Shown here piece after piece: positions 1 to 5,063 of a DNA stretch of 5,063 nt; position 1 is the first letter of the stretch; the number at the start of each line of letters is the position of its first letter. A program made the translations under genes and the position numbers. Source of the DNA: Chloroflexota bacterium (GTDB taxonomy: Bacteria; Chloroflexota; Dehalococcoidia; UBA1151); NCBI GenBank assembly GCA_022561735.1, contig JADFQR010000122.1, positions 1 to 5,063 of the forward strand. Reading direction: 5' to 3'. Under the pieces are notes generated by a model. The model saw nothing but the letters and a program-made list of their open reading frames with translations, was not told where the DNA came from and ran no database searches.

Positions 1-920
1 GGGGCGAGATCCAGTGTCCCTCCCCACAGGGCGAGCATCGTCCTGGATACATCGGCGCGGGACGGCGGGTGAGCGCGGAGGATTTTCACATCGGCCCGGG
101 TATCGGATTCCAGGGCCGGCCTCCCCGGAAAAGGTGCGGGCGAGGAACCGGGCAACTCCGGCTCGGTAAGCACCACGAGGCCGTCCGGGCGCACGATCCG
201 CAGTGCGAGCTGCAACAGATCCGCGTTGACTCCCGCTCCCAGGATCACCGCGCCGGGGCCTTCGCTGCCGGCCGCCTCTCGCACGGTTTCTACGATGTGG
301 GCAGCCTCGGGAGACGACGCGTCGAAGGTAGTCGCGCCCAGGCGTCGTGCCAGCCTTCGACGCCGGTCGTCGTCATCCAGTGCGATCACGTTCTCGATGC
401 CGGCCGCGGCCAGAGCGACGAGGGCGGATGCGCCGTACGGATCGCACCCGATCACGACCACTTGAGTCGATCCGTCCGCCATCGCGATATCCACCGCAGC
501 GGACCCGAGTCCGTAGGTATCGCCGAGCAGCAGCGCCCGCTCCTCGATAGCGGCGGAGGGGACCTTGAAAAGGACCTTGTCGGCTTCCGGGACGCGTATG
601 TACAGCGCGTGGCTGCCGTCCAGTCCGTTCCATCCGAAGGCTCTACGTCCATCGTCAGTATCAAACACCCCGAGCCCCGTAACGAGATCGCCCAGGTCGA
701 CGGACGCCACCTCGGACCCGACCTCGTCGATCTGACCACAGAACTCACCGCCGGGAATCGTGCCGGGCCACGGGTCCGGGCCTGCGTAGCGAGCGAGATC
801 GCGCGGGCCGATGGCGGCGGTCGTGACACGAATTATGGCGTCCGAATCATCCCGGATGCGGGGAGTGCGTCTGTCAACGGTCTCCACGATGCCGGGGCCG
901 TCAAAGTTCAGCGCCAGCAT
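1..920 (-). CDS. MDR-family (zinc-type alcohol dehydrogenase-like) oxidoreductase, C-terminus cut off
   Basis: The 306 visible residues read as a medium-chain dehydrogenase/reductase: a GroES-like N-terminal domain (about 1-125) that opens with the FDGPG stretch typical of the family, then a Rossmann domain (about 140-260). The nucleotide-binding turn is GCDPYG at 158-163 instead of the usual GxGxxG. An Asp-rich stretch at 182-185 ends the second strand, which in this superfamily favours NAD(H) over NADP(H). The catalytic-zinc Cys is replaced by Gly38 (IGPRDL for the usual ICGxDL), and the GHE motif reads GGE (57-59), so its His is missing. The four-Cys structural-zinc loop is also absent. 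The protein may be a zinc-independent reductase or a non-catalytic paralogue; the substrate is unknown. The ATG at 920 is preceded directly by an in-frame TGA, so the start cannot lie further upstream; no Shine-Dalgarno is obvious. The family is usually about 340-350 aa, so roughly 40 residues lie beyond the left edge. Confidence 0.85.
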   Translation of the reverse strand, partial: MLALNFDGPGIVETVDRRTPRIRDDSDAIIRVTTAAIGPRDLARYAGPDPWPGTIPGGEFCGQIDEVGSEVASVDLGDLVTGLGVFDTDDGRRAFGWNGLDGSHALYIRVPEADKVLFKVPSAAIEERALLLGDTYGLGSAAVDIAMADGSTQVVVIGCDPYGASALVALAAAGIENVIALDDDDRRRRLARRLGATTFDASSPEAAHIVETVREAAGSEGPGAVILGAGVNADLLQLALRIVRPDGLVVLTEPELPGSSPAPFPGRPALESDTRADVKILRAHPPSRADVSRTMLALWGGTLDLA

Positions 921-942
921 TCAGACAACCCGGCTCGGCCCG

Positions 943-1003
943 ACGCGTTTCCTGTCGACCCTTCGGTGTGCCCGGTGTGCCCGGTGGCCTGGCAGGAACG
1001 CGT
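943..1003 (-). repeat. imperfect inverted repeat between uvrC and the dehydrogenase gene
   Basis: On the plus strand ACGCGTTTCCTG at 943-954 is complementary to CAGGAACGCGT at 993-1003 except for one extra base, giving an 11-bp stem with a single bulge around a 38-base loop. In the minus-strand transcript it would form 39 nt after the uvrC stop and 22 nt before the dehydrogenase ATG. There is no T-tract after it, so it is not a classic intrinsic terminator. It may be an RNA processing or regulatory stem, or chance in GC-rich DNA. Confidence 0.35.
964..986. repeat. 9-bp direct tandem repeat, about 2.5 copies
   Basis: The unit CGGTGTGCC occurs at 964-972 and again at 973-981, followed by a partial third copy (CGGTG). 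It lies in the loop of the inverted repeat at 943-1003, in the gap between uvrC and the dehydrogenase gene. It is short enough to have arisen by slippage, and no function is claimed. Confidence 0.5.
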
Positions 1004-1042
1004 GGAACGTGAGGCGGGAAATGGTTGTGTGGCGTGCGCCTG

Positions 1043-2956
1043 TCACACGTTTTCCTTGACGCGTTCTGCCAGCTTGCGCGTCATCCCCGGTGACGCGGCC
1101 AGTTCATCTATCGACGCCTCGCGTATCCCCTTGAGCGACCCGAACTGCCTGACAAGCTGGCGCTTGCGCTTGGGCCCGATCCCCGGCACAAGATCGAGCG
1201 CTGACTGCCGGGCGCTCTTCGATCTCAGATTGCGGTGGAACGTGATTGCGAAGCGGTGCGCCTCATCCCGGATGCGCTGCACGAGGAAAAGTCCCTGCGA
1301 TCCGCGTGGGAGGATGAACGGTTCCGGCGAGTCCGGGATGAATATCTCTTCCTCCTGCTTGGCCAGGCTGGCGAGCGGAACGTCCTCCACTCCCAGTTCC
1401 AGCATCACCTGCAGGGCGGAACTCAACTGGCCCTTCCCGCCGTCGATCAGCACCAGGTCCGGCACTATCCCGAAGGCGTCTGCTTTGGTTGTATCGCCCT
1501 CGTCCCCGTTTTCATCCCCGGCGTTTTTCCTCGCCTCCACCGCCTTCTGCAAACGGGAGAACCGTCTGCGCAGCACCTCACGCATCGACGCGAAATCGTC
1601 GTTCTTATCGTGATTGTTTATCTTGAAGCGCCTGTAATCAGATGTTTTCGGGCTGCCGTCCTCGAACACCACCATCGACGCGACGGTGTTCGTCCCCTGG
1701 ATGTGCGAGATGTCGTAACACTCCACCCGGCGTGGGAGACGGGGCAGGCTGAGCTCTTCCTGGAGCTGCTGCATGGCCTTGTCCATCACGTCGGAGTCGG
1801 AAAGCCACTTCAACTTCAGTTGTTCCAGCCCTTCCGCTGCGTTCTGGCCGACCATCTCCAGCAGGCGTCGCTTTTCGCCACGCTTCGGGACAGACAGGTT
1901 GACCGGACCGCCGCGACGTTCAGAGAGCCATGACTCGATAACCGCTGCGTCCTCGATCTCCACCGGCACAAGCACGCGCCGGGGCACATGCGATGCCGAG
2001 TCATAGAACTGCTTGATGAACTGGGTGAGGATACCGGCCGCGTCTTCATCGCGTGCGCCGGCCATGATGAAGTGATCGCGACCGATCAGGTTCCCCCGCC
2101 GCACAAAGAACACCTCAACCCATGCCTCGTCCCGGTCGCTTGCGATGGCGATGACATCCAGGTTCTCGCCGGACATCGAAAGCACCTTCTGGCCTTCGTA
2201 AACGCGCTCGATCGCCCGGAGCTGGTCCCGGAGCGCCCCTGCGCGCTCAAACTCCAGCGCTTCGGATGCGGCAAGCATCTCCCTGTCCAGGCCCTTGACC
2301 ACGCCCCTGGTATCACCCTCCAGGAACATGACTACCTGGTTGATGACGTGCATGTACTCGTCACGATCGACGGCACCGATGCACGGCCCGACGCAGCGTT
2401 TGATGTGGAAGTCCAGGCAGGGCCGGGCGTCCGTGCCGGTGATCGTCATGTTGCAGGAGCGGTAGGGGAACAGGCGCTTCAGCAGTGACAGCGTTTTGCG
2501 GACGCTGCCGGCGCTGGCGAAGGGGCCGAAATAGCGAGCGCCATCGTTTGCGGTCCGCCGGGTCACGTAGACCTGCGGGAACGGCTCGTTGACGTCTATC
2601 TTGATGTAGGGGTAGGTCTTGTCGTCTTTGAGCCTGATGTTGTAGCGGGGCTTGTGCTGCTTGATCATGCTGTTTTCCAGCAGCAGCGCTTCCTGTTCAG
2701 ACTCGGTGACGATGTACTCGAAGTCCTCGATGCGGGCTACGAGTCGTCGCGTCTTGATGTCCAGCCCGGACTCAGACCCGAAGTACGAGCGCAACCTGTT
2801 GCGAAGCACGGACGCCTTGCCTACGTACAGGATCTCGCCGGACTCGGCCCGCATGAAGTAGACGCCGGGCGAGAGCGGGACGGCGGCGAGACGACGCGAG
2901 AAGCGGCGCTTGCGGTTAGCTTGCTTGCCAGTGGTGCTGGCCGTGGTCGATGGCAT
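1043..2956 (-). CDS. uvrC: UvrABC excinuclease subunit C (UvrC)
   Basis: UvrC is the dual-incision nuclease of bacterial nucleotide excision repair: it docks on the UvrB-DNA complex in the cytoplasm and cuts 3' and then 5' of the lesion. All domains are present in order. The GIY-YIG domain (about 24-107) has GVY at 31-33, YVG at 44-46, Arg52/54/56 and the EALLLE block with Glu94. Cys168, 180, 188 and 192 have the same 12/8/4 spacing as the cysteines that bind the Fe-S cluster in E. coli UvrC. The UvrB-binding UVR motif lies at about 216-251, with its core at 233-246. The RNase H-like 5' nuclease carries Asp415 (YDISHIQG), Asp505 (LIDGGKGQ) and His567 (DEAHRF), matching the known Asp-Asp-His triad. 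The C-terminal helix-hairpin-helix pair is at about 585-637 (VPGIG at 590-594, SPGM at 622-625). Its 637 aa are slightly longer than the 610 of E. coli, mainly because of an acidic insert at about 475-496. An in-frame TAA 18 nt upstream excludes a longer start. No Shine-Dalgarno is visible. It stands alone, without uvrA or uvrB nearby. Confidence 0.98.
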   Translation of the reverse strand: MPSTTASTTGKQANRKRRFSRRLAAVPLSPGVYFMRAESGEILYVGKASVLRNRLRSYFGSESGLDIKTRRLVARIEDFEYIVTESEQEALLLENSMIKQHKPRYNIRLKDDKTYPYIKIDVNEPFPQVYVTRRTANDGARYFGPFASAGSVRKTLSLLKRLFPYRSCNMTITGTDARPCLDFHIKRCVGPCIGAVDRDEYMHVINQVVMFLEGDTRGVVKGLDREMLAASEALEFERAGALRDQLRAIERVYEGQKVLSMSGENLDVIAIASDRDEAWVEVFFVRRGNLIGRDHFIMAGARDEDAAGILTQFIKQFYDSASHVPRRVLVPVEIEDAAVIESWLSERRGGPVNLSVPKRGEKRRLLEMVGQNAAEGLEQLKLKWLSDSDVMDKAMQQLQEELSLPRLPRRVECYDISHIQGTNTVASMVVFEDGSPKTSDYRRFKINNHDKNDDFASMREVLRRRFSRLQKAVEARKNAGDENGDEGDTTKADAFGIVPDLVLIDGGKGQLSSALQVMLELGVEDVPLASLAKQEEEIFIPDSPEPFILPRGSQGLFLVQRIRDEAHRFAITFHRNLRSKSARQSALDLVPGIGPKRKRQLVRQFGSLKGIREASIDELAASPGMTRKLAERVKENV

Positions 2957-2973
2957 CGTGTTTAGCGTAGCCG

Positions 2974-3002
2974 ATTATTCAGAACGGCTGCCCGGGTGTG
3001 AT
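2974..3002 (-). promoter_or_regulatory. candidate sigma-70-type promoter of uvrC
   Basis: Reading on the minus strand, ATCACA (3002-2997; 4 of 6 matches to TTGACA) is separated by 17 nt from AATAAT (2979-2974; 5 of 6 matches to TATAAT). The -10 box is a clear AT-rich island in GC-rich DNA. Transcription would start near 2966, leaving a leader of only about 10 nt before the uvrC ATG, which fits the absence of a Shine-Dalgarno site. The call rests on motif matches alone. Confidence 0.35.
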
Positions 3003-3005
3003 GAT

Positions 3006-3037
3006 CCGGTTTGATGCGCCGGGCCACGTCAAACCGG
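3006..3037. promoter_or_regulatory. perfect 9-bp inverted repeat upstream of uvrC (operator-like)
   Basis: CCGGTTTGA at 3006-3014 is the exact reverse complement of TCAAACCGG at 3029-3037. The arm centres are 23 bp apart, about two helical turns, a common geometry for a dimeric regulator. It abuts the proposed -35 box of uvrC. It does not resemble the E. coli CTG-N10-CAG or the Bacillus GAAC-N4-GTTC LexA sites. As RNA it could also form a stem (11 bp counting one G-U and one further G-C pair), but no T-tract follows in the minus direction, so a terminator is less likely. Confidence 0.4.
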
Positions 3038-3120
3038 CCGTGCGATTTCGCCAGCGGGAACGTCCGTCAGCCCGGCGTATCCGGCGGTCGTTGCCCGGGG
3101 CGACTATTCGAGTGCTGTCA

Positions 3121-3142
3121 CCGGGCGCGGTTCTGAGCCCGG
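3121..3142 (-). other. GC-rich hairpin downstream of the small membrane protein gene
   Basis: CCGGGC at 3121-3126 pairs with GCCCGG at 3137-3142, giving a six-GC-pair stem with a 10-base loop. It begins 36 nt after the TAA at 3179-3181 in the direction of transcription. No U-tract follows, so it could be a stabilising or weak terminator stem that ends the kinase/membrane-protein unit, but chance is plausible at this base composition. The rest of the 222-nt gap holds only the uvrC upstream elements and no convincing gene. Confidence 0.25.
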
Positions 3143-3178
3143 CCTTCGCCGTCACCATCTCCCTCGGGGAAATGGGAT

Positions 3179-3538
3179 TTAGCCAAGCACGACCGTGAGG
3201 ACAGCGAGGATGACGGCCGTGCCGCTGAACAGTACCCCGAGCTTCTTCAGCTCACTGGGCATGTGCTGGGTGAAGACAGCGGCGCGGTTGCGGGCTCCGG
3301 CTCCACGGCGCGCTTGGGCGGCTCGACGCCGATCTGACCGCGAGCCGCGCGCTGACCGTGATGTAGTCGCCACGGCGTCGGACTCATCGTCGTCAGAATC
3401 GAAATTATCCAGGAGAGCGTCTTCGTCATCTAACGGCGTGTTCTCGGGAACTTCGCCCATGAAGACATTGGGGCGGCTCTCACGGTGGCCACGCCGGTGG
3501 CTCTGTGTCGGGGCGACGCGGCGGTTATGACGTGGCAT
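3179..3538 (-). CDS. small single-pass membrane protein of unknown function
   Basis: I do not recognise this 119-aa protein. Residues 1-26 are basic and rich in Arg/His. Residues 37-53 form an acidic block dominated by Asp/Glu. Residues 61-86 are Arg/Ala-rich, and a hydrophobic helix of about 20 residues (100-119) runs to the very end of the protein. Two Lys (98-99) precede the helix, so the positive-inside rule predicts a cytoplasmic N-terminus and a tail-anchored topology. The charged part looks disordered. The sharp segregation of acidic, basic and hydrophobic blocks argues for a real gene rather than a random open frame. The ATG at 3538 is the only plausible long start, since the kinase TGA is the next in-frame stop upstream. 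There is no clear Shine-Dalgarno. Met27 is an alternative start that would drop the first basic block. It begins 39 nt after the kinase-like gene and is probably cotranscribed with it. Confidence 0.75.
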   Translation of the reverse strand: MPRHNRRVAPTQSHRRGHRESRPNVFMGEVPENTPLDDEDALLDNFDSDDDESDAVATTSRSARGSRSDRRRAAQARRGAGARNRAAVFTQHMPSELKKLGVLFSGTAVILAVLTVVLG

Positions 3539-3577
3539 GGACGGTTTAACTCTGCCGGATACAGGTGGGTGGGATGA

Positions 3578-4294
3578 TCAGCGCAGGGTCCGCTCCGAGA
3601 GCGCACGGGAGGCATCGATGATGCGGGCGACCGCCCATTCGTCGCTGACCTCGGAGAGATTCCACATCACATGATACAGGAAGGGGTCCAGCGGACTGGA
3701 GTTGAAAGCGCGGTCAAAATAGCGCGCCTGGGCCGCATCTGACTGGGCCACGTACTTCTCAGCGATCTCCAGATTGTCGAACTGGAGCTGGCCAAGGATC
3801 CTGCGGGCGCGGTCCGGTTCCCGTGCTACCAGTCCAACGCGCAGGACGTCCGCCCGGTCCCGCAGGATGGCGGCGCACCCGTGGCTGACGATGACGGCGT
3901 TGCCCGCCTCCGCGACGTCCCGGATCACCTCGGCGGTGGTGCTGATGAAGTGCCGCTCGTCCAGTTCCTGTGCGGAGGTGACTGGCGGGTCGGCCATCTC
4001 CGCATACGGGCGGGCGATCAGGGTATCGACGCCGGGGCCGAAGTACGGGTCACCGCCTGTCCCTGTGACTGATGAGCGTTCCAGCATCCGCTGGACGAGG
4101 CTGATGATCCGTTCTCCACGGCCCGGCGTGCGCAGCGTTGAATCGTGAACGGCTTCGACCGTCGCTCCGACGCGCCTGGCGATCTCCGCCAGCAGCAACC
4201 GGTCGACAAAGTCCAGGTTCATCTCGCGCGCCACAGCTCGGCCCACGTCAACTACGCCGGACCCGGCCCGGCCTTCGATCGCAATTACGGTCAT
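3578..4294 (-). CDS. cytidylate-kinase-like family protein (Cytidylate_kin2 type)
   Basis: This 238-aa protein has the layout of the cytidylate-kinase-like P-loop family: strand TVIAIEG, a glycine-rich loop (GRAGSG, 8-13), a helix with Arg19 and Arg23, then LDFVDRLLLAEIARRVG (27-43), matching the 'xxDkxLlxxiA' region of the family. VIVSHGCAAIL (134-144) sits where family members carry their GRG-type segment, followed by the strand VGLVA and an Arg-rich LID-like stretch (158-166). Near the end come YFDRAFNSSPLDP (192-204) and WNLSEVSDEWA (211-221), again typical. The P-loop has Val14-Val15 instead of Lys-Ser/Thr, so genuine CMP kinase activity is doubtful; many members of this family have a GSGG loop without the Lys. 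The start at 4294 is chosen over an ATG at 4429 because GGGAGGA lies 8 nt upstream and homology begins there. The small membrane protein follows 39 nt downstream. Confidence 0.85.
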   Translation of the reverse strand: MTVIAIEGRAGSGVVDVGRAVAREMNLDFVDRLLLAEIARRVGATVEAVHDSTLRTPGRGERIISLVQRMLERSSVTGTGGDPYFGPGVDTLIARPYAEMADPPVTSAQELDERHFISTTAEVIRDVAEAGNAVIVSHGCAAILRDRADVLRVGLVAREPDRARRILGQLQFDNLEIAEKYVAQSDAAQARYFDRAFNSSPLDPFLYHVMWNLSEVSDEWAVARIIDASRALSERTLR

Positions 4295-4302
4295 GTGGTC
4301 GG

Positions 4303-4316
4303 TCCTCCCGAGAGGA
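4303..4316 (-). promoter_or_regulatory. strong Shine-Dalgarno of the kinase-like gene, inside a small hairpin
   Basis: GGGAGGA (4309-4303 on the minus strand) ends 8 nt before the ATG at 4294 and is the best ribosome-binding site in the window; it decides the start. The same bases form the 3' arm of a hairpin: TCCTC (4316-4312) pairs with GAGGA (4307-4303) around the loop TCGG. The stem is only 5 bp, so its effect may be weak. Confidence 0.7.
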
Positions 4317-4372
4317 TCGGCTGTGGGAGCGCCCGATTTGGCACGTTTACTGGATTCGCCGCAGGTCCGGCG

Positions 4373-4428
4373 CTTACATCCCAGACGCGGCCTCCCAGAA
4401 GTGGCCTCCCAGAAGCAGCCTCCAGGCA
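4373..4428 (-). repeat. degenerate 14-bp tandem repeat, about four units
   Basis: On the minus strand the units are TGCCTGGAGGCTGC (4428-4415), TTCTGGGAGGCCAC (4414-4401), TTCTGGGAGGCCGC (4400-4387) and a diverged GTCTGGGATGTAAG (4386-4373). The two central units differ at one base. The first three contain a Shine-Dalgarno-like GGAGG. The array lies in the 170-nt gap between the recombinase and the kinase-like gene, about 80 nt upstream of the latter's start. No convincing promoter or T-tract terminator was found in this gap. Confidence 0.65.
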
Positions 4429-4464
4429 CGAGGAGTGCAAGTTTACCCCAGCCGGGCGGCGCCG

Positions 4465-5063
4465 TTACGCCCGGGGGAATGCCCGGTCATACTCTTCCCG
4501 GACGTGTTCTGAGGTCAGGTGCGTGTAGATCTGCGTGGTGGCGATGCTGGCGTGGCCCAGCATTTCCTGCACGTGCCGAAGGGAAGCGCCGCCGCGAAGC
4601 ATGTGCGTCGCGAACGAGTGGCGGAGCGTGTGTGGCGATATGTTGCCCGGGATTCCCGCGGCCGCGGCGGAGCGCTTGAGCCGTAACCAGAACCCTTGCC
4701 GGGTGAGCCGGCGCCCGTTGCGGTTCAAGAACAGGGCTGTCGTGTCAGGAGTGCGCTCAAAGCGCGGCCTCACGGCATCCAGGTAAGCGTTCACCGATTC
4801 CAGCGACTGGCCGTGCAGTGGCACCACCCGTTCTTTTGAGCCCTTGCCGATGCAGCGCACCGAGCCGACCTCAAGATCGACATCCCGTATATCCAGGCCG
4901 ACGAGTTCACTCACGCGAAGCCCGGCGGCGTACAGGACTTCAAACATCGCCGCGTCTCGTATCCCCTCCGGCGTGTTGTCCATGTAGACGGTGTCCAGCA
5001 GCCGGTCCACCTGTTCAACGGATAGCGCTTTCGGCCGGCTGCGACCGGGCCGCGGCGAGCGCA
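4465..5063 (-). CDS. xerD: XerD-like site-specific tyrosine recombinase, N-terminus cut off
   Basis: The 198 visible residues are the end of the interdomain linker plus the whole catalytic domain of a tyrosine recombinase. Xer proteins resolve chromosome dimers at dif near the terminus, with FtsK, as cytoplasmic recombinases acting on the nucleoid. All six active-site positions are present (numbered from the first complete codon): Arg49 (GLRVSEL), Lys73 (IGKGSKER), His144 and Arg147 (SPHTLRHSF), His170 (MLGH) and the nucleophile Tyr179 (TTQIYTHL). Spacings match E. coli XerD within one residue. The protein ends in FPRA directly before the stop, like the HPRA end of XerD, which favours XerD over XerC, but the two are hard to tell apart without the N-terminal domain. 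Full length should be about 300 aa, so about 100 residues lie beyond the right edge. The intact catalytic set and housekeeping neighbours argue against a mobile-element integrase. Confidence 0.93.
   Translation of the reverse strand, partial: RSPRPGRSRPKALSVEQVDRLLDTVYMDNTPEGIRDAAMFEVLYAAGLRVSELVGLDIRDVDLEVGSVRCIGKGSKERVVPLHGQSLESVNAYLDAVRPRFERTPDTTALFLNRNGRRLTRQGFWLRLKRSAAAAGIPGNISPHTLRHSFATHMLRGGASLRHVQEMLGHASIATTQIYTHLTSEHVREEYDRAFPRA

Noticed and set aside
69..1613. A 514-codon open frame on the plus strand
   Set aside because: It is antisense to the dehydrogenase and uvrC, runs straight through their boundary, and its translation resembles no protein (Arg/Ser/Pro-rich). Long antisense frames are expected opposite GC-rich coding DNA.
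1235..1933. A 232-codon plus-strand frame opposite uvrC
   Set aside because: It lies wholly within the highly conserved uvrC coding region and its product has no recognisable motif.
3006..3037. The inverted repeat as an intrinsic terminator
   Set aside because: No T-tract follows the stem in the minus direction, and it directly abuts a plausible promoter for uvrC.
2979..3158. A 59-codon minus-strand frame in the gap upstream of uvrC, starting ATG-GTG just after a GAGGG
   Set aside because: GC is high at all three codon positions (about two thirds even at the second), unlike a real gene; the GAGGG is only 2 nt from the ATG and the product is an Arg/Gly/Pro-rich mixture. It also covers the inverted repeat and part of the promoter region.
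4295..4429. 45-residue N-terminal extension of the kinase-like protein from an ATG at 4429
   Set aside because: It would translate the 14-bp tandem repeat, matches no family sequence, and ignores the strong Shine-Dalgarno placed for the ATG at 4294.
4465..5063. The recombinase as an integrase of a mobile element
   Set aside because: There is no excisionase, tRNA attachment site, terminal repeat or phage gene nearby, and the sequence and C-terminal end match housekeeping XerD.

Overview
This is a GC-rich bacterial chromosomal segment in which every supported gene reads on the minus strand, so the biological order runs from high to low coordinates. Gene content is mostly housekeeping: a Xer-type tyrosine recombinase, a cytidylate-kinase-like protein, a small membrane protein, the nucleotide excision repair subunit UvrC, and a medium-chain dehydrogenase. 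No phage, CRISPR, toxin-antitoxin or insertion-sequence hallmarks are visible. The lineage cannot be fixed from this window. The Cytidylate_kin2-type protein next to Xer and UvrC, together with the codon use, loosely recalls Chloroflexota (Dehalococcoidia/SAR202-like); this is a low-confidence impression.

Layout in transcription order. (1) 5063-4465: C-terminal 198 residues of a XerD-like recombinase with all six catalytic positions intact; its N-terminus is off the right edge. (2) 4464-4295: 170-nt gap holding a degenerate 14-bp tandem repeat and a strong Shine-Dalgarno site that lies in a small hairpin. (3) 4294-3578: cytidylate-kinase-like protein, 238 aa, with a P-loop lacking the usual Lys-Ser/Thr. 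(4) 3538-3179: 119-aa protein with a charged, probably disordered N-terminal part and one C-terminal membrane helix, 39 nt behind the kinase and in the same frame. (5) 3178-2957: 222-nt gap with a GC-rich hairpin, a 9-bp inverted repeat and a candidate promoter for uvrC. (6) 2956-1043: full-length UvrC, 637 aa. (7) 1042-921: 122-nt gap with a small tandem repeat inside an imperfect inverted repeat. (8) 920-1: N-terminal 306 residues of a zinc-ligand-less MDR-family dehydrogenase, cut by the left edge. No gap exceeds 300 bases.

The kinase-like gene and the small membrane protein look like a two-gene unit. uvrC probably has its own promoter. The dehydrogenase may be read from uvrC or from an unseen promoter. 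The genes do not form one obvious pathway. I found no convincing new system; the points most worth checking are the non-coding structures upstream of the kinase-like gene and of uvrC, and the two enzyme-like proteins that lack textbook active-site residues.
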